From: Rhodoferax sp. | Lineage (GTDB): Bacteria > Pseudomonadota > Gammaproteobacteria > Burkholderiales > Burkholderiaceae_C | Direction of reading: 5' to 3' | DNA length: 34,700 bases | NCBI GenBank assembly: GCA_021738345.1 | Contig: JAIPCE010000015.1 | Span: forward strand, 1 to 34,700 | The notes under the pieces: model-generated | What the model was told of the DNA's origin: nothing | Database searches by the model: none | What the model saw: only the letters and a program-made list of their open reading frames with translations | Position numbers and translations under genes: made by a program | In this document: positions 1-10,076 of the stretch, in pieces | How the letters are laid out: each line of letters starts with the position of its first letter | How positions within the stretch are numbered: position 1 is the stretch's first letter

Positions 1-292
1 CAAAGATGGGCGTACTGGAGGGATGCAATGCGAGGCGCAAAGCGCGCCGTGCAGCTTGGCTGCACAAGCGGTTTGCAACGACGCAGTGCGCCCGCCAGAA
101 CGTCCAGACTGTTCAAGTTATTGTTGCTCGACTCCTTAGGGTTGCTGGAAGGGGCCTTCCCCCTGCATTGCGAAAAATTAACAGCAAAACAGGCGGTTTC
201 TCTGTCTACTCTCGCATCCGCTTGCCTCTAGACTACGGGTTTGCTCAAGGGCTGGACAGTGCAGGGCCGGCCCATTTTTGGAACGGATTGTC

Positions 293-2041
293 ATGAAAGC
301 CATTGTTATCGGGTTTGTGTCGTGGTGGTGTGCGCTTTTTCTGGTCGCCTGTGGAGGGGCGGCAGAGTCGACCTCGACATCGACCACGACGACCAGTGCG
401 CCTGTGCTGCAGTCGATCAGCATTACCAATACCGCGCCCATCGCGGTGGAGGTGGGCTCTACTTTGCAACTGGTGGCATCGGGAACCTACTCCGATGCGT
501 CCACCAAAACCCTGACTTCGGAGGTGACCTGGGCGGTTGCGGGAAAAAACGCGACCATCAGTGGCGGCTTGCTCAAAGGCGTTCTGGTGGGCGCAGACTC
601 GGTGACCGCAACCTTGGGCAGCATCGTCGGCACGGTGGGGATCACCGTCTCGCCGATTTTGAAATCCCTGGCGGTAAGTCCAATGAAACCGACCATCGAG
701 GTTGGTACCAGTGTTCAGATGACCGCAACCGGTACCTACTCGGACGGCAGCGTTGCCGCCGTGAGCAAGGACCTGACCTGGACTGCCATCGGCACGCCAG
801 TCCAAGTGTCGGTGTCTGCCAGTGGTTTGGTCACAGGATTGGTGGTGGGTGCGGCTAACAGCGTGCAGGCCAAGGTAGGTACCATCACTGGCGCAACCAC
901 GGTAACTGTGAACTATCCCTATGTCACCATGGCTACCGGTGGTAGCCACAGCCTGGTAAGCAAGAAGGATGGTAGCCTACTGGCATGGGGATTGAATCGC
1001 TCGGGTCAGTTAGGTGACGGCACGCTGACCAATCGTACTTCGCCTGTATTGGTTTCGAGTTTGGCGACCAACTGGGCCCAGCTATCTGCAGGCGATTTTC
1101 ATACTCTTGCCACACGCACCGATGGCAGCCTGTGGGCTTGGGGGTTTAACCAAAATGGTCAGCTCGGTGACAAGAGCACGGTCGATAAGTCCATTCCAAC
1201 ACAGGTCGGCACCGACAAGACCTGGACCGCCATTTCCGCTGGAAAGGCACATGGTCTGGCTGTCAAGAAGGATGGGACTTTGTGGGCCTGGGGTCGAAAT
1301 TTTGACAGCCAATTGGGGGACGCCAGCAATGCGGACCGAACGGCGCCGGTGCAGATCTTGGTGACTGCACCCGTGGGAACGACTGCTCCGACAGCCATCG
1401 CTGCCGACAAAAAATGGGCCACTGTGGCGGCAGGCGGGAATTTTTCGGTCGGTCGCCAGCTTGACGGTAGTGTATACACCTGGGGTGGGAACGTATCGGG
1501 GCAATTGGGGCGTGGTACCACCACTGCGGTGGCTATTGCATCCAATGTTCCGATCCCGGTTGTGACAACAGAATTCAGCAAAGCGTCGGCGATAGCTGCC
1601 GGCAACGCCCACGTGTTGGCCATTAGGACGGACAACGTCTTGTTTGCCTGGGGTGACAATTCCAGTGGGCAGCTAGGAAGTGCAGAGCCAACCGTAAGCA
1701 AAGAAAGTTTGGCGCCAATCAAGATTCCTGACGGAGAATGGGTTGCAGTGGCTGCGGGTGCAGCGCATAGTTTGGGCATCACGACGGATGGTCGCCTTTG
1801 GGCGTGGGGCGACAACACCTTTGGGCAGCTTGGAATTAAAACGCAGGCCACCAGCGCACAAACCCCCACTTTGGTGGATGAGGACATAAAAAATTGGGTC
1901 CGGGTATTTGCCGGCAAAAACCATTCCTTCGCCATCAAGACCGACGGCTCGGTATGGGGCTGGGGTAGCAATGCCGAAGGTCAGTTAGGTAACGGCAGCA
2001 CGAGCCCGGCCAAAGTGATGTTACCGACACCACTGAACTGA
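293..2041 (+). CDS. Putative lipoprotein with two Big2-like Ig domains and seven RCC1-type repeats
   Basis: N-terminus MKAIVIGFVSWWCALFLVACGG has a signal peptide and lipobox (LVAC). Two repeated Ig-like blocks (VEVGSTLQLVASGTYSD..., IEVGTSVQMTATGTYSD...). Seven AG..H(S/T)L....DG.L.AWG.N..GQLG repeats. Start chosen at the internal ATG (293). Confidence 0.85.
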   Translation: MKAIVIGFVSWWCALFLVACGGAAESTSTSTTTTSAPVLQSISITNTAPIAVEVGSTLQLVASGTYSDASTKTLTSEVTWAVAGKNATISGGLLKGVLVGADSVTATLGSIVGTVGITVSPILKSLAVSPMKPTIEVGTSVQMTATGTYSDGSVAAVSKDLTWTAIGTPVQVSVSASGLVTGLVVGAANSVQAKVGTITGATTVTVNYPYVTMATGGSHSLVSKKDGSLLAWGLNRSGQLGDGTLTNRTSPVLVSSLATNWAQLSAGDFHTLATRTDGSLWAWGFNQNGQLGDKSTVDKSIPTQVGTDKTWTAISAGKAHGLAVKKDGTLWAWGRNFDSQLGDASNADRTAPVQILVTAPVGTTAPTAIAADKKWATVAAGGNFSVGRQLDGSVYTWGGNVSGQLGRGTTTAVAIASNVPIPVVTTEFSKASAIAAGNAHVLAIRTDNVLFAWGDNSSGQLGSAEPTVSKESLAPIKIPDGEWVAVAAGAAHSLGITTDGRLWAWGDNTFGQLGIKTQATSAQTPTLVDEDIKNWVRVFAGKNHSFAIKTDGSVWGWGSNAEGQLGNGSTSPAKVMLPTPLN

Positions 2042-2105
2042 TCAGTCTTTCATGTGGACGGTACGCGACTCCGATCGTAAAACAGGCTATATCACCCAGC
2101 GCGAA

Positions 2106-2144
2106 GTCGCACAGTCCATGCCGGACCAGCATGGACTGTGCGAC
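2106..2144. repeat. Perfect 16 bp inverted repeat (7 nt loop) between convergent genes
   Basis: GTCGCACAGTCCATGC (2106-2121) - CGGACCA - GCATGGACTGTGCGAC (2129-2144); no flanking T-tract. Confidence 0.9.
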
Positions 2145-2307
2145 GGGGCGTGCCAAGACCAAAACGGGACGCGCGCAATGGCAACGGCGGCAGCGGGCCA
2201 GGTGTTTTGGGCATGAGGGGACAATTGCACGATTCGGGCTGACCGCGGGTCATGCAGGTTGGCGTGATCCACTTGCAGAGGGTTCCGTTGGACCACACAC
2301 ACGTAGA

Positions 2308-4095
2308 TCACGTCATCAACATGGCGAATTCCTGGGGCGAGATGATCAGCGCACCCAGTTGGCGGGACTGGTCGGCCAAGTCTTGGTCGGCGGTGATCAG
2401 CGCACGTAGGTCCGGCGCGCTTGCACGCGCCAAATGGTCGAGGTGGCCCAGTATTTTGTGGTCGGCGCGGTCGACACCGGTGCCCCCCGAGTAATGGAGC
2501 CGAAAATTGTCCAGCAGGGTCTGGTCCTGGGCCGTGCTGCTGTCAAACCACAATTCTACCGACAGGTGGGGGTAGCTCTTTGCCAGTTTGGTGAGGTGTT
2601 GCACCAGCAACGCGCGTGACGCTGCGCCCGGATCAGCCGTTTCAAAATGGCCTCCAAACAGGTCTGGCAGTTTGAAAATCACGTTGTAGCCGTCCACCAC
2701 CAAGCTGCAATGCTGCCCGTGCGCCAGTTGGCGCTGCAGGTAGTGCAGTGGCAGGCCCGACCAGTTCGTTGTCGCGCCGTCCGATCTTGCCCCCAGGGTG
2801 GTGCGAAAGTACACGCGCGAGACATGGTCGTTGAGCAATGTGTGGGCCGCTTCCAGGTCCTGAGGTTCCAGGAAACCGCTCGCTTCGACCGCCACCAGGC
2901 TGCTGCGCACCTGTGCCAGCTTTTCGAGGGTGTCGGCGCGCTGCAATCGCTCAAGCAAACCGACCGGCAGCGTACGCGCCCGCTGCGGCGTAGTCGATGA
3001 TTGCTGAAGAATTTTCAGAATCTCGCGAATGCGTTGTTCCAGCCGCTCCCGATAGGCGCTTAACTCTGCCAGCGGGCAAAGGGATTCTCTGGCGGCAACC
3101 TGCAGGCGCTCCAACAAATTCTGGTATTGCACAAGCCTGGCCTCCCAGACCGAGCGTAAGCCGTACTTTTGATCGGCGGCGGCCTGGCGTTGCAGCAGGT
3201 CGTGTACCTCCTGTGCCAGGTCAGGCCCGGGTGCGGCATGAAATGCTGCCAGTGCCACGGCTGGCTGCAACCAGGGCAGCAGTCGCGCTTGCAGTTGTTG
3301 CCGCACTGCTGCCTGGGTTTTTTCGGCAAAGCGCACGATCAGCTCGTGGTGTTCGCCCTGCAGGCGTGCCAATGCTGCCGTTTCGCCTGCAAGGCTGGCT
3401 TCCAGATCGCGCGTCTGGCGCCGCAGTTGGTCGCGCTCGGACTGCAGCTCCTGGAGTTCCCGCCGGACTCGGTGCAGCGACTGCCGTTTTTCCCGCAATT
3501 CCAGCATGCGCTCTATCGCATTTCGGTCACGCGGGGGCCGCGCCTGTACACCCTGCGTGGCAGCAGCGGGAGTTTGCAGTCTGGCCGTGTTGGCACTGAC
3601 CTGCCAGATGGGCTCGATCAAATGCTGGGCAAATGTCCGCAAGGTTTGCCGTACTTTGATGATGGCGGCCTCGCGGTCCTGGTCACTGGGCGGTGTGTTG
3701 TTCCACTGCGCTATCCCGTCCCATCCGATCTGACGTACTTCAGGTCGTTCGTCGAGCAGCATGGCGCCGTACAGGTTTACCGGCCCTGCAACGTGGGCCA
3801 GATCGTGGTGAATCTGGTCGATGGCTTCGACCGAGAGCACCTTGAGCAAGGGATTGGCAAGGGTGATGGAGCGAAGAAATTCCAGCAGGTAGGTTGGCAA
3901 GTCGCCGGCATGGTCCAGAGTTGCACTGATGCGCGCGACCGCCACGGCGCGCTGCACCTTGCCCTTGCGAAAGCCAGCGGACACGTGCGGGTGCTGGCTG
4001 GCAAACGCCTGCAATGCCGCGTCTTCGCACGTCTCGATTGCGCGCTTCCACTGCGCTATAACTCGCGAGTCCACCCGTTGATCGTTGATTTTCAT
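2308..4095 (-). CDS. Coiled-coil protein with C-terminal NYN (YacP/PIN-like) putative nuclease domain
   Basis: 595 aa ORF. Central heptad-rich, Gln/Glu/Arg-rich region (RRELQELQSERDQLRRQTRDLEASL). C-terminus SLVVDGYNVIF...ELWFDSS...FRLHYSGGTGVDRADHKILGHL...LITADQDLADQSRQLGALIISPQEF resembles NYN/YacP domains. Confidence 0.7.
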   Translation of the reverse strand: MKINDQRVDSRVIAQWKRAIETCEDAALQAFASQHPHVSAGFRKGKVQRAVAVARISATLDHAGDLPTYLLEFLRSITLANPLLKVLSVEAIDQIHHDLAHVAGPVNLYGAMLLDERPEVRQIGWDGIAQWNNTPPSDQDREAAIIKVRQTLRTFAQHLIEPIWQVSANTARLQTPAAATQGVQARPPRDRNAIERMLELREKRQSLHRVRRELQELQSERDQLRRQTRDLEASLAGETAALARLQGEHHELIVRFAEKTQAAVRQQLQARLLPWLQPAVALAAFHAAPGPDLAQEVHDLLQRQAAADQKYGLRSVWEARLVQYQNLLERLQVAARESLCPLAELSAYRERLEQRIREILKILQQSSTTPQRARTLPVGLLERLQRADTLEKLAQVRSSLVAVEASGFLEPQDLEAAHTLLNDHVSRVYFRTTLGARSDGATTNWSGLPLHYLQRQLAHGQHCSLVVDGYNVIFKLPDLFGGHFETADPGAASRALLVQHLTKLAKSYPHLSVELWFDSSTAQDQTLLDNFRLHYSGGTGVDRADHKILGHLDHLARASAPDLRALITADQDLADQSRQLGALIISPQEFAMLMT

Positions 4096-4250
4096 GGAAA
4101 TTTCGGACTAATGTTGGCGCTTCGAATCGATCCCTTAATGCCCCACGCCTCAATCGGCACTGTCCCAGCTCTGGCTCAGGTTTTCGCGTCCCTTAGGCCT
4201 GGCGGTCATTGTCCTGGATCAAATGGATTGCGACCTCAATCGATGGGCTT

Positions 4251-5162
4251 TCAGTCAGGCTTGGGCCAGGGAGGTGGACTAGCACTCGCAACATGCCCCG
4301 CCGGTACATGCCGCGCTGCAGATTCGATGTGACCGGTCTGGTCGTCAAAGAAAAAGTCGGGTTCGAACTCGCGCAGAAACTCACCTTTGTCCAGGCCGCC
4401 GAGGAACATGGCTTCGTCGACGGCAATGTTCCAGTTCATCAGGGTGCGAATCGCACGTTCGTGGGCGGGCGCACTGCGCGCTGTGACGAGCGCAGTGCGC
4501 ACGCGCATGTGGGTGCCGGAGGCCTGTTGCAAGTGGTGCAGCGCGACCAACAGCGGTTTGAAGGGGCCATCTGGCAAAGGTTGGGCGACCTTGTCACTTT
4601 CGTGTTGCTGAAACGCATTGAGCCCCTGGCGCTGGTACACCTGCTCGGCCTCATCGCTGAACAATACCGCATCACCGTCGAAGGCGATGCGCACCTGTTG
4701 CGGGTGGGCATCGCTGGCATGGGCCGATTGCGGGTAGACCTGGGCTGCCGGTACGTTTGCTGCAAGGGCAGCTCGGACATCGCTCAAATGGGTGCTCAAA
4801 AACAGGTTGGCTCGCAGTGGCCGCAGGTAGCGCCAGGGTGACTCGCCGCGGGTAAAGGCGCAGCGAATGATGGGCAAGGCGTAATGCGCAGCCGACTTCA
4901 TGACGCGCAGGCCGCTCACCGGGTCGTTGCGCGACAAGATCACCACTTCCACTTGTTGCTCGGTTTCGGTGTTGAACGTCAGCAACTTCTTGACCATGGA
5001 AAAGGCCACGCCTGGCTTGGCCGGGATGTCGAGTCGCTCCAGTTGCAACTGCATATAGGCGGTATCGTCGCCTTGCTCGAAGACCAGGTTTTCTTCTTCA
5101 AAGTCAAACAGCGCGCGCGACGAAATCGCCACCACCAGTTTTCCATCCAGACTCACAGGCAT
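4251..5162 (-). CDS. 5'-nucleotidase family protein (cytosolic 5'-nucleotidase I-like)
   Basis: 303 aa ORF; KLVVAISSRALFDFEEEN..., VVILSRNDPVSGLRVMKSAAHY, RIAFDGDAVLFSDEAE, EAMFLGGLDKGEFLREFEPDFFFDDQ typical of the family. Confidence 0.8.
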   Translation of the reverse strand: MPVSLDGKLVVAISSRALFDFEEENLVFEQGDDTAYMQLQLERLDIPAKPGVAFSMVKKLLTFNTETEQQVEVVILSRNDPVSGLRVMKSAAHYALPIIRCAFTRGESPWRYLRPLRANLFLSTHLSDVRAALAANVPAAQVYPQSAHASDAHPQQVRIAFDGDAVLFSDEAEQVYQRQGLNAFQQHESDKVAQPLPDGPFKPLLVALHHLQQASGTHMRVRTALVTARSAPAHERAIRTLMNWNIAVDEAMFLGGLDKGEFLREFEPDFFFDDQTGHIESAARHVPAGHVASASPPPWPKPD

Positions 5163-5216
5163 TGCATGTCCTCTCAGGGTAAATTTTTACGCGATCCAAG
5201 TGATTGATTCACCGTC

Positions 5217-5236
5217 ATTCCCGCCTGCACGGGAAT
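5217..5236. repeat. dRS3-like REP motif ATTCCC-N8-GGGAAT
   Basis: ATTCCCGCCTGCACGGGAAT, intergenic between the 5'-nucleotidase gene and gspF. Confidence 0.75.
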
Positions 5237-5324
5237 GACAGAGATACTTGAAAACCAATGTACCTTGCATATCCTGGCACTGGCTTACCTGCCGCGTCAC
5301 ACGGGTGGCGAGCGCATCGCCGCT

Positions 5325-6563
5325 TCAACGCACTAGCTGGTTGAGCTGGATGATGGGCAACAACACCGCCAGCACGATCAGCATCACCACCAGGCCCATG
5401 GCCACAATCAGCAAGGGTTCCAATAGGGTGGCGAGTTGCATGGCGCGGCGCTGCACTTCTGCACTAAGCTGTTTGGCGGCCCGGTCCAGCATCACGGGCA
5501 GTTGACCGGTTTGCTCCCCCAGCCGGGCAAACATGCCTAGCAAACCTGGAAAGCGTTTTTTCTGCCCTAGCGCGACTGCCAGCGGTGCCCCCTCGCGCAC
5601 CAAAACCAACGCATCCAACGCGTCCGTGCGCATGGCCCGGTTGGACAGCGTGTCGGCTGCAGCCTGCAAGGCCTTAAGAATGGGAACACCGGCACTGGCC
5701 AACATGGCCAGCGTGCTGGCAAAACGTGCCCCGTTATAGCCGCGCGCCAGCTTGCCCAGCACCGGCAGGGTCAGCCACATGGCATCAAACTGCTCGCGAA
5801 ACGCCGCACGGGACCAGGCCAGCCGAGCTGCTACGCCCGCAAACGCCAACCCGATCAGCATCAGCCAGCCCTGATTCCGAACAAAGTTACCGATGCCCAG
5901 CATGACCACGGTCAACAGCGGCAGTGCCCGTTTGCTGCCAGCAAACACGGTTGCGACCTGTGGCACCACATAGGCCAACAAAAAGGTCACGATGACGATG
6001 GCGACCAGCGTAACAATGGCCGGGTACATGGCTGCGCCTATCAGTTGCGACTTGAGTGCCTGGCTTTGCTCCAGATCATCGGCCAGACGCTCCAGTACCA
6101 TGCCCAGATTGCCGCTGTGTTCGCCGGCACCGACCACAGCGCAGTAAGTGACCGAAAATTCGCGCGGATGTTGCGCCAGCGCTGCCGCAAAAGCGGTGCC
6201 TCCATTGACCTCCGAGCGCAGGTTGGATACCAAATGGCGCTGACGCTCATCATCGGATTCGTCCGCCAGTGCCGTCAAGGCACGCTCCAGCGGCAGGCCT
6301 GAGGCCACAAGTCCGGCAACCTGGCGAGTCCAGATGGCCAGCGCGCTAGGGCTGTAAACACGGCCCTCAAAGAACCGAATGTTTTTACTGGTTGTAGCAC
6401 CACCCTGGGCGCCCGAGGTGCCGGACCCGACCGCCTCGACGCTGAGCGGCACCAGGCTTTGTGCACGTAGCAGGCCACGGGCCGCGCGCGCGGTGTCGGC
6501 ATCGATGATGCCCTTGCGGCTTTCGCCGTCGGCGCTCAGTGCTTCAAATGCGTAGGCAGGCAT
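5325..6563 (-). CDS. gspF: Type II secretion system inner membrane protein GspF
   Basis: MPAYAFEALSADGESRKGIIDADTARAARGLLRAQSLVPL...; T2SF domains with SGLPLERAL and SAGVPILKALQ; last gene of the gsp series. Confidence 0.95.
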   Translation of the reverse strand: MPAYAFEALSADGESRKGIIDADTARAARGLLRAQSLVPLSVEAVGSGTSGAQGGATTSKNIRFFEGRVYSPSALAIWTRQVAGLVASGLPLERALTALADESDDERQRHLVSNLRSEVNGGTAFAAALAQHPREFSVTYCAVVGAGEHSGNLGMVLERLADDLEQSQALKSQLIGAAMYPAIVTLVAIVIVTFLLAYVVPQVATVFAGSKRALPLLTVVMLGIGNFVRNQGWLMLIGLAFAGVAARLAWSRAAFREQFDAMWLTLPVLGKLARGYNGARFASTLAMLASAGVPILKALQAAADTLSNRAMRTDALDALVLVREGAPLAVALGQKKRFPGLLGMFARLGEQTGQLPVMLDRAAKQLSAEVQRRAMQLATLLEPLLIVAMGLVVMLIVLAVLLPIIQLNQLVR

Positions 6564-6589
6564 GGCAAATCTCGTGAAGGCACAACGGC

Positions 6590-7990
6590 TCAGTCGCGCG
6601 TGACCCGCAGCAGTTCCTCGCGCGAGGTCACACCGCCTTGCACCAGCCGCTCGCCATCGTCGCGCATCAGGGTCATGCCGCCTTGCAGGGCGGCAGCACG
6701 AATATCGGCCTCGGATGCCTGGTGGTGAATCTGTTCACGAATGGCGTCGGTCGTGACCAACAACTCAAATACGCCGGTGCGTCCCTGGTAGCCGGTTTGT
6801 CCACATTCGCTGCAACCTGCCCCCTTGCAATGGGTGCACAGTTTGCGCACCAGGCGCTGGGCCAGCACGCCCAACAACGACGAACTCAGCAAAAAGGGCT
6901 CCACCCCCATGTCCATCAGGCGGGTCACGGTACTGGGCGCATCGTTGGTGTGCACTGTAGCGAGCACCAGGTGGCCGGTCAGGGAGGCCTGGATTGCAAT
7001 TTGCGCCGTTTCAAAATCGCGAATTTCACCGATCATGATGATGTCCGGATCCTGCCGCAGAATCGCACGCAAAGCCTTGGCAAACGTGAGGTCAATCTTC
7101 GGGTTGACCTGGGTTTGCCCCACGCCGGCTAGCTCGTATTCAATGGGGTCTTCGACCGTCATGATGTTCTGGCCCCGGGTGTCGAGCCGCTCCAACGCCG
7201 CGTACAGCGTGGTGGTCTTGCCCGAACCCGTGGGACCGGTCACCAGGATGATGCCGTGCGGTTGCGTCACCAGATGTTCGAAGCGCGACAGCACATGGCC
7301 CTGCATGCCAACCGACTCCAGGCTGAGTTTTGCACCGCTTTTGTCAAGCAGACGCAGCACGGCGCGCTCGCCATGGGCACTGGGTAAGGTGCTCACGCGC
7401 ACATCGACCGCGCGCGTCCCAATGCGCAGGCTGATGCGACCGTCCTGTGGCAGGCGCTTTTCGGCAATGTCGAGCTCAGCCATAATTTTCAGGCGCGAAA
7501 TCAGGGCGGCGTGCAGTGCGCGATTGGGCTGCACCACATCGCGCAAGGAGCCGTCGACCCGAAAGCGCACGCTGGAGTGGCGCTCATAGGGCTCGATGTG
7601 GATATCGCTGGCCCCATCGCGGGCGGCCTGCGTGAGCAGAGCGTTGAGCATGCGGATGATGGGGGCATCGTCCGAGGTTTCCAGCAGGTCCTCGATCGCT
7701 GGCAGGGCCTGCATCATGCGCGACAGGTCGATATCGCTCTCGACTTCACTGACCACGGTGGCTGCGCTCGACTCGCTTTGTGCGTAGGCCGCACTTACGC
7801 GCTGGCGCAGTGCATCCGCAGACTCAAGCCGAATGTCATGCAAGGCAAATTTGCGCATGACTTCGCTGACGCCGTCGGCGTCAGCGCCCGAAGGCATCCA
7901 AAGTGTCAGCTCGCCGGCAATGTCCTCGAGCAGCAGGTTGTAGCTGCGGGCAAAGCCGTAGGGCAGCGGGTAGTGCATCGCTTGCGCCAT
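6590..7990 (-). CDS. gspE: Type II secretion system ATPase GspE
   Basis: Walker [37 protein letters not shown], tetracysteine [13 protein letters not shown]. Confidence 0.97.
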   Translation of the reverse strand: MAQAMHYPLPYGFARSYNLLLEDIAGELTLWMPSGADADGVSEVMRKFALHDIRLESADALRQRVSAAYAQSESSAATVVSEVESDIDLSRMMQALPAIEDLLETSDDAPIIRMLNALLTQAARDGASDIHIEPYERHSSVRFRVDGSLRDVVQPNRALHAALISRLKIMAELDIAEKRLPQDGRISLRIGTRAVDVRVSTLPSAHGERAVLRLLDKSGAKLSLESVGMQGHVLSRFEHLVTQPHGIILVTGPTGSGKTTTLYAALERLDTRGQNIMTVEDPIEYELAGVGQTQVNPKIDLTFAKALRAILRQDPDIIMIGEIRDFETAQIAIQASLTGHLVLATVHTNDAPSTVTRLMDMGVEPFLLSSSLLGVLAQRLVRKLCTHCKGAGCSECGQTGYQGRTGVFELLVTTDAIREQIHHQASEADIRAAALQGGMTLMRDDGERLVQGGVTSREELLRVTRD

Positions 7991-7992
7991 TG

Positions 7993-10059
7993 CTATTTGC
8001 CCATGGCTGGCAAGATGGGTGCCTCGTCGATGGGCACCATAGGGTTGGCGGTGGGTTGCGCCCGCTGCTGTGTGCTACGCATCTGCTCGTAGCGGTCGGC
8101 TGAATACGACTGGGCAGAGGCTGCGTCTCGCACCACCACCGGGCGTAAAAAGACCATCAGATTGGTTTTTTTGCGGCTTCTTGACTCGGACTTGAACAGG
8201 TAGCCTAGCAGCGGCACGTCGCCTAGCCCGGGCACCTTGTCTTCGTTGCCGGCGTACTCGTCTGACAGCAGGCCGCCGAGCACCACCACCGCACCGTCGT
8301 TGACCAGTACATTGGATTCGATCGAGCGTTTGTTGGTGATCAAGCCCGAGGCTGAGTTGATGGAGGAGGCCTGCACACTCGACACTTCCTGAAAAATCGT
8401 GAGCTTGACCGTGCCGTTTTCGCTGATCTGCGGCTTGACACGCAAGGTCAGTCCCACGTCCTTACGCTCAATGGTCTGGAACGGGTTCACGGTATTGGCC
8501 GTGCCGGCCGCCGCGTTGGTGTACTGGCCCGTGACAAACGGCACGTTTTGACCGATCACAATCTTTGCCTCTTCATTGTCCAGGGTCAGCAGATTTGGCG
8601 TGGACAGAATGTTGCCATCGCCATTGGTTTGCAGGTACTGCGCCAGAAAACCCAGCACATAGACTCCGTTGGATTGGTGTGCCACGCCCGCGTTCATGCC
8701 CTTGCTGGGCACCACGGCACCGGTTGCCGCCTGTGTTGCGAGGGCAATGATGTTGGCACCGGCGGTACCAAAATTGGTGCCGAGCAACCCGATGTTGCTG
8801 TCTCCGTTGTTGCCCAATGCGCCTTGCCACTGGATGCCAAATTGGGCCGCCTTGTCGGCATTGACCTCGGCAATCAGGCTTTCTACATAGACCTGGGCAC
8901 GGCGCGCGTCAAGCTTGTCGATGACGGCGCGCAGTTGCCGGTACTGGGGTTCAGGTGCGCTGATGATGAGGGAATTGGTGGCAGGATCGGCCTGAATTTG
9001 GCCACCAGTACTGGGTTGGGCAGCGGCGGCCGCCGCGTTGGCAGCGGCTCCCCCTGGGGCACTGCCCACTGCAGCACCCGCAGTCGGGCTGCGTACCTCA
9101 CCCGACAATGCGGCGCGCAAGGTGACCGCAAGTTTGGTGGCATCCGCGTTCTTCAGGTAAACCACGTGGATGTTGCCGGCATCAGTGAGTGCTGCAGGCC
9201 GGTCCAGCTTCTCGATCAGGGACCGGGCAAGGGCCATGCGCGCTGCATTTGCGGCACGCAAAATCAGGGCGTTGCTACGGGGTTCGGCAATCACCGTGGT
9301 CTTGAATGACCCGTCGCCTTGTCCGGCAGCAGCAGTACTGCTCGATTCCAGCAGGCGCACCACCAACGGTGCCAGGTCCACCGCGATCGCATGGGTGACG
9401 GGAATCACTTCGATGTCGGTGGCATTGGAGACGTCCATGGCGGCAATGATCTGGGCAATGCGGCGCAGGTTATCCCCGTAATCGGTAATCACCAGAGCGT
9501 TTTGGCCCTGGTTGACATTGATCGTGTTGTTGGGGCTGATCAAGGGTCGCAGAATGGGCAGCAGATTGTTCGCGTTATCGAATTTCAGCTTGAAAACCTG
9601 GGTGGCAATCTGGTTGCCCGCGACCATTTCGTTGGAAAACACACCGCCCCCCTGGAGCTTGGCGTCAGCTTCGGGCACGATCTTGTCGAGTCCGGCGGCG
9701 TCGACCACGGTATAGCCTTGCAGGCGCAGCATGGCAAGAAACTGACTGTAGGCCACCGCCGGGGATACCGGCTTTTCAGTGGTGAGCGTGATTGTGCCCT
9801 TGACCCTCGGATCAACGACCACATTGCGGCCGGTCAGTGTGGCCATGGCGCGTGCCACGGCCTCAATTTCTGCACCTGTGAAGTTCAAGGTGATCGGTTC
9901 GCCGCGCTTGGGCGCTGGTTTGACTGGCACCGTGGCTGCGATGGGTGTCGATTCTTGGGCTATGGAGGCAAAGGGCAGACAACCAAACCCGACCCACACC
10001 GCACAGGCAGTCAGAGTGGCAACAGCAGATAGGGGGGAATGCTTGAAAGAATATTGCAT
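7993..10059 (-). CDS. gspD: Type II secretion system secretin GspD
   Basis: Signal peptide, N0/N-domain repeats (ITLNFTGAEIEAVARAMATLTGRNVVVDPRVKG), secretin core VPFVTGQYTN...VVVLGGLLSDEY...VPGLGDVPLLGYLFKS. Confidence 0.97.
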   Translation of the reverse strand: MQYSFKHSPLSAVATLTACAVWVGFGCLPFASIAQESTPIAATVPVKPAPKRGEPITLNFTGAEIEAVARAMATLTGRNVVVDPRVKGTITLTTEKPVSPAVAYSQFLAMLRLQGYTVVDAAGLDKIVPEADAKLQGGGVFSNEMVAGNQIATQVFKLKFDNANNLLPILRPLISPNNTINVNQGQNALVITDYGDNLRRIAQIIAAMDVSNATDIEVIPVTHAIAVDLAPLVVRLLESSSTAAAGQGDGSFKTTVIAEPRSNALILRAANAARMALARSLIEKLDRPAALTDAGNIHVVYLKNADATKLAVTLRAALSGEVRSPTAGAAVGSAPGGAAANAAAAAAQPSTGGQIQADPATNSLIISAPEPQYRQLRAVIDKLDARRAQVYVESLIAEVNADKAAQFGIQWQGALGNNGDSNIGLLGTNFGTAGANIIALATQAATGAVVPSKGMNAGVAHQSNGVYVLGFLAQYLQTNGDGNILSTPNLLTLDNEEAKIVIGQNVPFVTGQYTNAAAGTANTVNPFQTIERKDVGLTLRVKPQISENGTVKLTIFQEVSSVQASSINSASGLITNKRSIESNVLVNDGAVVVLGGLLSDEYAGNEDKVPGLGDVPLLGYLFKSESRSRKKTNLMVFLRPVVVRDAASAQSYSADRYEQMRSTQQRAQPTANPMVPIDEAPILPAMGK

Positions 10060-10076
10060 GCGGCGTGCCTTTGTGG

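Noticed and set aside
245-949. 234 aa - strand ORF (and 1159-1971 -) opposite the RCC1 lipoprotein
   Set aside because: Antisense shadow of a repeat-containing gene; no domain recognised.
2092-2298. 68 aa - strand ORF with four Cys (CKWITPTCMTRGQPESCNC), considered as a metal-binding microprotein
   Set aside because: No clear RBS or known family; overlaps the 16 bp palindrome. Too weak without conservation data.
3169-4332. 387 aa ORF on the + strand antisense to the NYN protein
   Set aside because: The - strand ORF is longer and shows coiled-coil and NYN motifs; the + reading looks like shadow and runs past the gene start without a recognisable domain.
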